Part shown: in pieces, positions 1 to 6,710 of the stretch
Position numbering within the stretch: position 1 is the first letter of the stretch
Layout: the number at the start of each line of letters is the position of its first letter
Source: JBBQFC01 sp038321615
GTDB taxonomy: Bacteria; Bacteroidota; Bacteroidia; Flavobacteriales_D; Cryomorphaceae
DNA: 6,915 nucleotides
Assembly (NCBI GenBank): GCA_038321615.1
Contig: JBBQFC010000098.1
Span: 1 to 6,915 of the forward strand
Direction of reading: 5' to 3'
Program-made: the position numbers and the translations under genes
The notes under the pieces: model-generated
Database searches by the model: none
What the model was told of the DNA's origin: nothing
Seen by the model: only the letters and a program-made list of their open reading frames with translations

Positions 1-336
1 ATTACCAGCATCGTCTGTGTGTACATCCAGCACGCGGCTTTGGCCTTCGATGGAACGTGCCCAAACAAAGCCGCCACTTGCATTCAGCTTGCTGATGTAT
101 GCATTGTACGTTCCCACAGAAGTTAGAAGTGCTTCCGTATCAGTGCCAGGGTCGAAGTCGATCGTAAATCTGAATTCGCCGCCTGTTATGACGTTGCCAT
201 CATTGTCTACCGCAATGGCGTAGGCATAATCTGTGTTGCTGCCGCCCAACTGCACGGTCCATTCAAAATTATATTGACCATGGGCCAAAAAGGTAATTAA
301 TGTGGCCAGCAGGGTGAGAAGTGTAGTGTTTTTCAT
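1..336 (-). CDS. Secreted SBBP-type beta-propeller protein, N-terminal part (runs off the left edge)
   Basis: This is an open frame read leftwards from ATG at 336-334; 112 codons are visible with no stop before the window ends, so the C-terminus is missing. Residues 1-20 form a signal peptide: Lys2, a hydrophobic stretch LLTLLATLITFLA, and likely cleavage near HG|Q. The mature part begins with FEWTVQLGG, followed by AIAVDNDGNVITGGEF (about 40-55), DFDPGT (60-65) and AYISKLNASGGFVWA (79-93). This order is typical of SBBP/beta-propeller repeats in Bacteroidota secreted proteins, which usually end in a T9SS sorting domain (not visible here). The gene starts 10 bases after the stop of the upstream minus-strand gene and probably shares its transcript. 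The exact role (surface adhesion, structural or enzyme-associated) cannot be told from this fragment. The start is supported by the signal peptide and by the AACCATGAAAAAC context shared with the neighbour. Confidence 0.85.
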   Translation of the reverse strand, partial: MKNTTLLTLLATLITFLAHGQYNFEWTVQLGGSNTDYAYAIAVDNDGNVITGGEFRFTIDFDPGTDTEALLTSVGTYNAYISKLNASGGFVWARSIEGQSRVLDVHTDDAGN

Positions 337-346
337 GGTTCAATTT

Positions 347-2332
347 TTAACGGGCCACTATAAAAGTTTGATGTGCGACAGCATTGCCTTGCTGCATGAT
401 CAAGGTGTAGACACCTCCTGCCAGCTGCGAAATATCGATAGACATATTTTGACTTGGTTCCGCAGATTGCCAAACCACATTGCCCATGATGTTGATAATC
501 GTAAGGCGATTGATGCTAGTAGAAAAACCCCTACTTGATTGGAGATGCAACCTGTCTTTGGCGGGATTTGGATAAATCGACCATGTTCGGTCTTTTTCTC
601 TATCGGCAATACCCGTGATGATAACTTGAAAACAAGCCGAGGTATCTGCGCAAAAACCATCGATTACCACGAGTTGATAGTTGCCATTTGTCTCAGGGGT
701 AAAATCGGGTTGATCGGCATTGTCAATCGGCATGCCCGTATCGCAATTATACCATTGCAAAAATCCCGTGCTGGTAGTGCTCAGAGTTCCCCCATTTTGC
801 TCCACGTCGGCAACGGCGTGGTAGATAGTAAGCGTTAAAGTTAAAACAGTATCTGGCGCAAGATTTATGGTATAAATACCTGATGAATCGTAAACCTGGT
901 CATTGTACTCATAGCTATTGCAGGCGTTTGCCGACTGTGTGAGTTGGATGATAGGCAGTTCAATCTTAGAGACAAAAATTCCATCACTGCCGCCCGAAGG
1001 AATGTTGCGCGCACTTATCGCCAAATAGCTTCCACCTGTATAAACCATATCGTAATCGGAGTAGAACGGAGCGAAGCTATTTGTCAAGGCCAAAACTCCA
1101 GCAACAGGCCATATTAGAGTGCCGTCGCTCAGTACTTTTTGAGCCATAAACCCGACACCTGCTTGATGGCAAATGAGCATGGTATTTTCTTCATCTAAGT
1201 CAAATTCAGGATCGGGAGTGTAGGTATTCAAATTGGCCACTTCTACCCCATCGGCTTGCCAAAACACGGTTCCGGCTTTGTTGAACTTACGAGCGTAGAT
1301 GGCATAGTTGCCAACTATTCCCGGACGACCATCGGCCCAAGTCATGTAGTAATCATTGCCCGAGCGCTTCCAATAGAATTTATTTTGATTGCCGGGGGCA
1401 ACACATATCTCGCGGGTGGTATCGCTCCAGATGTATGCTCCTGTCGATATATCCAGTCGGCGGGCATAGAGATTTGTTCCTGTGGTATTCGGAATGGCTA
1501 AACCATTCCAACAAAAAGTAACTCCCTGACCATCGCCGATAGCGCTGTAGTAGCCACCGAGGCCTGCAGAGCCACCCGTTACATTCACCCAAGCCGGCCA
1601 GCTATCGTTCACACCTGCCGCGCTGAAATGATTCATAAAAACCGATGCACCACTGCTATTACCGTTGGTGTAGTACACGTAGGCGCCACCCGCTTCATCG
1701 GGTGTAATTTTAGCAGATCCTACTCCCTGGCCGTTATAAACCACGTTGTATTGGTCAAGCGGCATAAGCAATTCGCCAGACACACTTATTTCGTTCAAGT
1801 ACATTTTTACGGATCCTCCTATCACGTTCGCAGTCATAAGGACGTACAGCCTTCCGGCCGATTCGGCAAGCTGTACTGAATTGGCAGTGCCGTTGCTCTT
1901 CACCACCAGATTTTCATCCCATGCGAAGCTTCCATCGGCATTTAACCGTTGCGCATAAACGGCGCGCTCCACGGCCACATTGCTGTACACACTCCACACT
2001 AAGTATGCGCTACCACTAGCGGTGACAATTGATGCATACGTTTGCACATTTCCATTGGCTATCACTAATTGACGCCCGTTTAGGAGCCATTGCGGTTCGC
2101 CCAATTCGTTGTAATGTTGGCCGTAAATTCCAAATACATTGGTCACGTCGCGCGAGTCGCGCCAAAAGGAATAAAGACCACCCGATCCATCGGCATACGA
2201 CTGCACGCTCGTTTGAATATTCGTTGCGTTACCGACCACAGTTGGCGCAGCGGGAGCTGAAATCCATTGAGATTGAGCTGATACAGCGCCCAAAAAGAAC
2301 ATAATGACAAATAAAAAGGTGACGTTTTTCAT
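347..2332 (-). CDS. T9SS type A sorting domain-containing secreted protein with propeller-like repeats
   Basis: This complete 661-residue protein starts at ATG 2332 and ends at TAA 349-347. Residues 1-19 are a signal peptide (hydrophobic core FLFVIMFFLGAVSA, cleavage before Q20). Residues about 25-460 contain a recurring blade-like pattern: an aromatic/W-D/S-x-R stretch, then I/VYxQ/RR-x-N-xx-G-xxxW. Examples lie near 56-83, 112-139, 273-303, 331-360 and 396-410, suggesting a beta-propeller with 5-7 blades. Residues about 464-574 (CNSYEYN..., QNGGTL, WYNCDTG, FTPETNGNYQLVV, CADTSACFQV) match the cysteine-containing Ig-like segment often found before sorting domains in Bacteroidota. Residues about 584-661 are the T9SS C-terminal domain: IYPNPAKDRLHL, IINIMGNVVW, IDISQLAGGVYTLIM. 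The protein is therefore expected to cross the outer membrane by T9SS and end up on the surface or outside. No catalytic motif was recognised, so binding or adhesion is only a guess. Confidence 0.93.
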   Translation of the reverse strand: MKNVTFLFVIMFFLGAVSAQSQWISAPAAPTVVGNATNIQTSVQSYADGSGGLYSFWRDSRDVTNVFGIYGQHYNELGEPQWLLNGRQLVIANGNVQTYASIVTASGSAYLVWSVYSNVAVERAVYAQRLNADGSFAWDENLVVKSNGTANSVQLAESAGRLYVLMTANVIGGSVKMYLNEISVSGELLMPLDQYNVVYNGQGVGSAKITPDEAGGAYVYYTNGNSSGASVFMNHFSAAGVNDSWPAWVNVTGGSAGLGGYYSAIGDGQGVTFCWNGLAIPNTTGTNLYARRLDISTGAYIWSDTTREICVAPGNQNKFYWKRSGNDYYMTWADGRPGIVGNYAIYARKFNKAGTVFWQADGVEVANLNTYTPDPEFDLDEENTMLICHQAGVGFMAQKVLSDGTLIWPVAGVLALTNSFAPFYSDYDMVYTGGSYLAISARNIPSGGSDGIFVSKIELPIIQLTQSANACNSYEYNDQVYDSSGIYTINLAPDTVLTLTLTIYHAVADVEQNGGTLSTTSTGFLQWYNCDTGMPIDNADQPDFTPETNGNYQLVVIDGFCADTSACFQVIITGIADREKDRTWSIYPNPAKDRLHLQSSRGFSTSINRLTIINIMGNVVWQSAEPSQNMSIDISQLAGGVYTLIMQQGNAVAHQTFIVAR

Positions 2333-2355
2333 GGTTGAGAGTTTGAATGACCCTT

Positions 2356-2384
2356 CAAAATTGACCTATTCCATGCGATTTTAA
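2356..2384 (-). promoter_or_regulatory. Weak candidate promoter for the minus-strand secreted-protein genes
   Basis: Read on the minus strand, CAATTTTG (2363-2356) matches the Bacteroidota -7 consensus TAnnTTTG except at its first base. A TTA triplet (2384-2382) lies 18 bases upstream, where TTG is expected around -33. Transcription would start near 2350 and give a leader of about 18 bases. The 19-bp tandem repeat lies just upstream of the -33 element, where an activator would sit. The match is imperfect and such short AT-rich motifs occur by chance. No comparable match was found for the plus-strand kinase operon. Confidence 0.25.
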
Positions 2385-2387
2385 GCC

Positions 2388-2425
2388 CGGTATTGAGTAA
2401 GCGGTTCGATATTGAGTGAGCGGTG
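2388..2425. repeat. Two-copy 19-bp tandem repeat in the divergent intergenic region
   Basis: CGGTATTGAGTAAGCGGTT (2388-2406) is followed directly by CGATATTGAGTGAGCGGTG (2407-2425). Sixteen of 19 positions agree, with a 15-base core TATTGAGTRAGCGGT that differs at one position. The pair sits almost centrally between two divergent operons, about 55 bases from the minus-strand start at 2332 and 53 bases from the kinase ATG at 2479. LytTR regulators such as AgrA and ComE are known to bind pairs of direct repeats about two helical turns apart, and the neighbouring operon encodes a LytTR regulator. That makes this a reasonable operator candidate, but the sequence does not match a known LytTR box and 19 bp is slightly short of the usual 21-22 bp period. 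The repeat itself is certain; its function is inference. Confidence 0.75.
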
Positions 2426-2478
2426 TAATCGTTTTCACGTATGAAACGGGTTTAGCAGAATTAGCTTACTTTCAGACC

Positions 2479-5229
2479 ATGAGAGCATTGGGCTTGGTCG
2501 CGATCGCATATTGTTTTAGCACATTGTGTTTTTGCCAAAACGCTTCTCTCGTAGAAAAAAATCTTTTAGATTTTGAAACCGCTAAATCGGAAAGCGATCG
2601 GATCTACGCCCTGGCAATGGCCGCTTTCAACTCGGCTCATTCCAATCAGAAAGCAGGCATCGCTTACGGGCGACGCGCCCTGGAAATGGCTAAAGCAGCG
2701 GACGATTTACGCCGCCAGGGCGATTGCCATAACAGTATTGGCATGTGTTTCGAAGGTTTGGGAATGGTCGACAGTAGTCTTCACCACTTCGATACGGCGA
2801 TTTTACGGTTCTCGGAAGCCGGTGAAAATTGCGAAATCGGAATTGTAAAGCTCAATGTGGGCAACGCTCATAAGCGGGGTCAAAATTTGCCGAAAGCGCT
2901 GGAAGCCTATTCCGATGCACTAAAAATCCAGGAAGAATGTGGCGAGAAGGCAAAGAGTGGAACAATTATCTATTCTATTGGGGTGTGCTACAACGCCATG
3001 AAGGAATACGAGAAAGCCATTGCCTACTTCGAAGAAGGCTTAGCGCTAAATGCAGAATTCGACCGGGAAGCTACGCATTGCAATTTTTTAAACGGCATTG
3101 GCAATGCACAGCTCGGACTAAAAAATTACGGAGTTGCCCAAGTCAAATTTAGAGAAGCACTAACCTGCAACAGAGCCAATGGGAATAAATTCAACCAAGC
3201 CTATTCACTCGAAAGCTTGGCCATGCTCTACACCGAAAGCGGAAATTTAGATTCAGCAATCACTTCGGCTACCGCAGCTTTGTCGATTTTTAGAGAGCAA
3301 GAGTCCGTGCCCGACATCGTCTTTGAGCTCAATGTGCTTGCAGACATTCTGATAAAATCGAAAGATTACACGAAAGCTGAAACAGCGCTCAAGGAAGCTT
3401 CGGAGCTTGCAAAAGTCCATGATCTTTCGAACGATTTGGCTACCGTTTATGAGCATTTTAAAGAGCTTTACCACGGTAAGGGGGATTATCAATTGGCCTT
3501 TTCTTATTTTGAAAAAGAAGTCGCACTAAAAGATAGCCTCCAAATAAATGAAATGGACGCGGAATCGAAAGCACTTGCAGCTACATTGGAAACCGAAAAG
3601 CGCGACCGTCAAATTGCAGTCGAGCAGGCTCAAAAACAACAATTTGCTAGTGAGCGAGATCGTCAAAAAGAGCAGAAGTATTTCTTCATGGCAGCGGCTA
3701 TACTACTGTTTTTAATAGCAATTCTATTTATTAGTCGGGTGCGAAACAAACAGCGCTCCGCTAAATCGCTTTCGGTTCTGAATGGAAAATTGCGCTTCGA
3801 GCGCGACCGTGCAGAGAGCAATGAAAAGATGAAGCAGAACTTCCTGGCGAATATGTCGCACGAAATACGCACCCCCGTAAACGCCATGAACGGACTGTCG
3901 AAATTGCTGCTCGATACGGAGCTCACCCCGAAGGGTCGAACGTACCTCGAAGCCATCCATCACTCTGGAAATAATCTGATCTACATCTTAAACGACATAC
4001 TCGATTTGGCCAGCGTAGAAGCCGGAAAGCTCAAAATTCGAAATGAGCCCTTTCGGCTGAAATCGGAGTTAATGCAACTCATCAAAATTTATGAGACAAA
4101 AGCGGAAGCAAAAGCATTGGAATTGCGCTTCCATGCAGCTGATACGCTTCCGGAAATAGTACGGGGAGATATGGCTAGGCTTGCTCAAGTGGTGGGCAAT
4201 CTGCTGAGCAACGCTATCAATTTTACGGAGGCGGGCTATGTATTCCTTCGCGTAGAATGCACCCAAGCTGGGCTCATAAAATTTTCCGTAGCCGATACCG
4301 GTATCGGAATAGCCACTGAAGCGCAGAGCTCGATTTTTAAGAGTTTCGAGCAGGTGAAAACCACCCATCAAATACAGCAAGGTGGAAGCGGTTTGGGTCT
4401 TGCCATTTCGAAGGAACTGGTGCGGCTTATGGGTGGCGAATTAAAAGTATCGAGCGCTGCAGGGAAGGGAGCTACTTTCTATTTCGAAATACCCCTTCCC
4501 ACATCTATGCTCGCGCTTGACGAGCATGATTTGGCAGCCGAATTACCCGCACAGTCGGATGCCGAATTGCACATCATTATTGCTGAAGACAATGATTATA
4601 ATTTTATGGTCGCCGAAGGTTTTCTCATGAAATATTTGCCGAATTCTGTGCTCTATCGCGCGCACCACGGGGAAGAGTTGCTCTCCTTGATTCGGGAAGA
4701 CGATTTTGATTTGATCATTACAGATGTCCGTATGCCCAAACTCGACGGAATTTCGGCCACCCGTATCTTAAGGGCGGAAGGAATTACAATTCCAATTATT
4801 GGATTATCGGCGAGTGTGCTGGAAGCTGAGACTGCGGCCTGTATCGCAGCGGGAATGGATACCTTCGTGCACAAGCCCATACAGGAGCAAACCCTTTTGA
4901 GCGCCATTTGGCAATGCATCGGCGCAACTATTCCAGAGCCGAAAGCACAAGAAGATGACGGTGCAATGAAAGAAAGGGTTCAAGCTTATTTATTCCAACG
5001 TTTGCCGCAGCTTCGCCGGGCAGCAGAAAATAAGGATTTGGAAAAAATCAAAGATATCTTGCATCAAATCCGTCCGCAAGCTGTACAGTTCGGATTACGA
5101 GATATGGATCATCAATTCTTGAAAATCGATACTGCCCCTGCTTTAAATCTGGACGTTCAACGATGGGTTGAAGAAATAGAAAAAACCATTCAATCGGCTG
5201 TTGATGGCTATAAACACAATTGGGAATAG
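2479..5229 (+). CDS. TPR-containing hybrid sensor histidine kinase (HisKA-HATPase-REC-HPt)
   Basis: The protein has 916 residues from ATG 2479. A GTG at 2416 in the same frame would add 21 residues, but only the ATG puts a signal peptide (MRALGLVAIAYCFSTLCFCQ) at the N-terminus, and the GTG lies inside the tandem repeat. About eight TPR units with a regular 40-residue period span residues 43-352, for example KALEAYSDALKI and KAIAYFEEGLAL. A charged coiled coil (355-400) leads into one membrane helix (401-419), so the TPRs should be periplasmic and the rest cytoplasmic. HisKA carries MSHEIRTP with phospho-acceptor His461. HATPase has the N box around Asn578, DTGIGI at 606-611, the F box near 620-623 and GGSGLGL at 635-641. 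The receiver has acidic Glu703/Asp704, Asp749 in ITDVRMPKLDG, Ser777 and Lys799. The C-terminal 80 residues look like an HPt domain with His862 in LHQIRPQAVQFG. All key residues are present, so an active phosphorelay kinase is expected. Its stop abuts the regulator's ATG. The signal sensed is unknown. Confidence 0.95.
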   Translation: MRALGLVAIAYCFSTLCFCQNASLVEKNLLDFETAKSESDRIYALAMAAFNSAHSNQKAGIAYGRRALEMAKAADDLRRQGDCHNSIGMCFEGLGMVDSSLHHFDTAILRFSEAGENCEIGIVKLNVGNAHKRGQNLPKALEAYSDALKIQEECGEKAKSGTIIYSIGVCYNAMKEYEKAIAYFEEGLALNAEFDREATHCNFLNGIGNAQLGLKNYGVAQVKFREALTCNRANGNKFNQAYSLESLAMLYTESGNLDSAITSATAALSIFREQESVPDIVFELNVLADILIKSKDYTKAETALKEASELAKVHDLSNDLATVYEHFKELYHGKGDYQLAFSYFEKEVALKDSLQINEMDAESKALAATLETEKRDRQIAVEQAQKQQFASERDRQKEQKYFFMAAAILLFLIAILFISRVRNKQRSAKSLSVLNGKLRFERDRAESNEKMKQNFLANMSHEIRTPVNAMNGLSKLLLDTELTPKGRTYLEAIHHSGNNLIYILNDILDLASVEAGKLKIRNEPFRLKSELMQLIKIYETKAEAKALELRFHAADTLPEIVRGDMARLAQVVGNLLSNAINFTEAGYVFLRVECTQAGLIKFSVADTGIGIATEAQSSIFKSFEQVKTTHQIQQGGSGLGLAISKELVRLMGGELKVSSAAGKGATFYFEIPLPTSMLALDEHDLAAELPAQSDAELHIIIAEDNDYNFMVAEGFLMKYLPNSVLYRAHHGEELLSLIREDDFDLIITDVRMPKLDGISATRILRAEGITIPIIGLSASVLEAETAACIAAGMDTFVHKPIQEQTLLSAIWQCIGATIPEPKAQEDDGAMKERVQAYLFQRLPQLRRAAENKDLEKIKDILHQIRPQAVQFGLRDMDHQFLKIDTAPALNLDVQRWVEEIEKTIQSAVDGYKHNWE

Positions 5230-5988
5230 ATGGCGATAAACTGCGTAATAATCGACGACGATCGGTGGGTAATTGAAGAACTGAAGCTTCTCTTAAACCG
5301 CCTGTCTGAATCTGAGATTAACATCGTGGCGGCTTTCGATTCTCCTTCCGAAGGACTTGAATTTCTCTCCAATCAGCCGGTCGATCTGCTTTTCCTCGAT
5401 ATCCGAATGCCGGACATGAATGGGTTTGAATTGCTTGATCGCATCCCAACACTCTCGAGCGAAGTTATTTTCATAACATCTTACGACGAATTCGCCATTC
5501 GCGCCATTAAATACAGCGCCTTAGACTATATCCTAAAACCCGTGCAACTCTCCGATTTGGAAGAAGCCGTAAATCGGTATCAGAGCAAAATCGAGAAGAT
5601 AGATTTGAAGGGTCGGCTCAGCAGTTTGCAGTTGAATTTAAAGTCCAGGAAAATAGTGGATATGCGCCTCGTTATCCCAACAAAGCAAGGCGATCATCAT
5701 TTCGCCATCCCTGATATTGTACGCTGCGAAGCCGACTCGAACTACACCGTCATTCACTCGCATTCGAAACGCAAATTTTTGGCTTCCAAAACCTTGGGAG
5801 AGCTCGAAGAGCTTTTGCAGAAAGAAGCCTTTATTCGCATACACAAATCGCATATGATCAACCGAACCTTTATTTCCAACATCACGGCCGACGGTAAAAT
5901 CCTACTCACCAATGGCGAAACGGTTCCAATCAGCCGGCGAAGATGGAGTGAGGTGAAGCGGGCTTTGGGTTCAGATACAAGAACCTAG
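5230..5988 (+). CDS. LytTR-family DNA-binding response regulator
   Basis: This 252-residue protein has the usual LytTR regulator length. Residues 1-120 are a receiver domain: acidic pocket in VIIDDD (Asp9-Asp11), phospho-acceptor Asp57 in LFLDIRMPDMNG, Thr83 in FITSYDEFA, and Lys103 in DYILKPV. A short helical linker (about 107-140) joins it to the LytTR DNA-binding domain (about 146-248), which shows AIPDIVRCEADSNYTVIH, FIRIHKSHMINRTFI (201-215) and VPISRRRW. The protein is expected to be cytoplasmic, to bind direct-repeat operators when phosphorylated at Asp57, and to switch transcription. The ATG follows the kinase TAG with no gap (TAGATG), which suggests one transcript and translational coupling, so the upstream kinase/HPt is the likely phosphodonor. 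Target genes cannot be read directly; the tandem repeat at 2388-2425 and the divergent secreted-protein genes are the nearest candidates. Confidence 0.96.
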   Translation: MAINCVIIDDDRWVIEELKLLLNRLSESEINIVAAFDSPSEGLEFLSNQPVDLLFLDIRMPDMNGFELLDRIPTLSSEVIFITSYDEFAIRAIKYSALDYILKPVQLSDLEEAVNRYQSKIEKIDLKGRLSSLQLNLKSRKIVDMRLVIPTKQGDHHFAIPDIVRCEADSNYTVIHSHSKRKFLASKTLGELEELLQKEAFIRIHKSHMINRTFISNITADGKILLTNGETVPISRRRWSEVKRALGSDTRT

Positions 5989-6079
5989 ATTGACCTACTA
6001 TTTGAGCTTCATTGTTTCCATTTTTCGCGCAGCCACCAACGAAATCAGTGAATATGAGCAGAGAGCACACTTTCTTAAA

Positions 6080-6120
6080 ATTGGATTTCAAAAAACATTT
6101 TCTAGTTTTAGAAACCCAAT
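6080..6120. terminator. Inverted repeat downstream of the regulator gene, possible weak terminator
   Basis: ATTGGATTTC (6080-6089) pairs with GAAACCCAAT (6111-6120) with one A/C mismatch, leaving a 21-base loop. A small perfect inner hairpin, TTTCTA-GTTT-TAGAAA (6099-6114), overlaps the right arm and would compete with it. The structure begins about 90 bases after the regulator stop. It is AT-rich and no T-run follows, so a classical intrinsic terminator is not supported. It could be chance pairing in AT-rich DNA. Confidence 0.22.
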
Positions 6121-6160
6121 TAATTAAGATGTCCGTCTCGAGTTTACATCTGCCTTTTCA

Positions 6161-6188
6161 AATTCAGAATTTAGAATTCTCCATTCTC
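6161..6188. repeat. Four-unit heptamer tandem repeat
   Basis: The units AATTCAG, AATTTAG, AATTCTC and CATTCTC follow one another with a strict 7-base period; each differs from the next at one to three positions. Short AATTCxx-type heptamer tracts are seen between genes in various bacteria. No function is visible here, and the tract lies in the non-coding gap. Confidence 0.5.
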
Positions 6189-6228
6189 CACTTTCTCTGG
6201 ATTCCTATCGGGTATCTATTTCAAAGTC

Positions 6229-6450
6229 ATGAGTTCGATTTTGGAAACATATCCTATTTGTACTGCCGCCGTAAACCGGCCAAACAAAAGCAGTCCGCTC
6301 AATGAGCTCTATATTGTACATATCGTTCAAAACAGCAATGGATTTTCCGCGGTTCTGATGCAGGCCCGAACGCACTACTCAATTCGTTATAAAATTAGGC
6401 GGAAAGGGAAGCAGTATAAGCTGGTGGACTATTCCGCAGGCATTTTTTGA
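6229..6450 (+). CDS. Doubtful small hypothetical protein (73 codons)
   Basis: This is an open frame from ATG 6229 to TGA 6448-6450. The C-terminal half (HYSIRYKIRRKGKQYKLVDY) is basic and could be a short folded or nucleic-acid-binding segment, but I recognise no family, signal peptide or membrane helix. It overlaps another random-looking plus-strand frame, has no promoter or ribosome-binding cue, and lies in a gap that appears decayed. It could be a remnant of a longer gene or chance. Confidence that it is expressed is low. Confidence 0.2.
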   Translation: MSSILETYPICTAAVNRPNKSSPLNELYIVHIVQNSNGFSAVLMQARTHYSIRYKIRRKGKQYKLVDYSAGIF

Positions 6451-6503
6451 TTTGACCGGTTTCTATAAAGTACATAGTTCCAAAATTCCCCAGAATGGTG
6501 GAT

Positions 6504-6639
6504 AACCCGTTTCAATCGGAGCCACCTATTTCGATCAATGCATGCCAGTGATTCCGGTTCAAACCGTGCCAGTAAATCCATCTGAATACCTTTTCATTTC
6601 GGTTCTAACAGTGCCATTATTCCGGTTCAATTGGTGCCA
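6504..6639. repeat. Periodic array of a 23-bp unit, resembling an IS21-type transposon end
   Basis: The unit is ATTYCGGTTC-N5-GTGCCA. Clear copies start at 6551 (ATTCCGGTTC, AAACC, GTGCCA), 6596 (ATTTCGGTTC, TAACA, GTGCCA) and 6619 (ATTCCGGTTC, AATTG, GTGCCA). Weaker copies start at 6504 (AACCCGTTTC, AATCG, GAGCCA) and 6528 (ATTTCGATC, AATGC, ATGCCA, one base short). A slot near 6574 is almost erased. Starts are 22-24 bases apart throughout. Read on the other strand the unit is TGGCAC-N5-GAACCGGAAT, similar in style to the repeated transposase-binding sites at the ends of IS21-family elements as I remember them in Bacteroidota. No istA/istB gene is in the window, so this would be a solo or decayed end. 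A regulatory binding array is the alternative. The repeat is seen directly; the IS21 link is from memory. Confidence 0.7.
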
Positions 6640-6710
6640 GCTACTGCCCTGCATCCATTCCCCAACTGAAAAACAGCTCAGACGACTCCACTACCACAAA
6701 TCCTTACCAA

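Larger units (their letters stand above)
5989..6710. other. Non-coding stretch between the regulator gene and the right-hand secreted-protein gene
   Basis: About 720 bases lie between two convergent genes with no convincing coding sequence on either strand. The stretch contains a weak inverted repeat (6080-6120), a four-unit heptamer repeat (6161-6188), a doubtful 73-codon frame (6229-6450) and a periodic 23-bp array (6504-6639). For the rest I see AT-rich, low-structure sequence with no tRNA or strong terminator. A gap this large between convergent genes, together with the repeat array, suggests past insertion and decay of a mobile element; this is inference. Confidence 0.6.

Noticed and set aside
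400..660. Various 70-100 codon frames inside the large genes on either strand
   Set aside because: They overlap strongly supported coding sequences in other frames and show no domain or start evidence of their own.
2431..2448. Short inverted repeat TTTCA-CGTA-TGAAA upstream of the kinase
   Set aside because: The arms are only 5 bases with a non-pairing flank; expected by chance.
2426..2478. Bacteroidota-type -7/-33 promoter for the kinase operon
   Set aside because: The best match (TACTTTCA near 2468) has two mismatches in the TTTG part, lies too close to the ATG and has no TTG at the right distance.
6012..6305. 97-codon plus-strand frame after the regulator
   Set aside because: It translates through the inverted repeat and the heptamer tract; the composition looks random and no domain is recognisable.
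6504..6639. CRISPR array
   Set aside because: The variable segments are only 5 and 2-3 bases, the unit is 23 bases and diverged between copies, and no cas genes are present.
6665..6682. Terminator hairpin AGCTG-TTTTT-CAGTT after the right-hand minus-strand gene
   Set aside because: The stem is 5 bp with a wobble pair and no following T-run on the minus strand.
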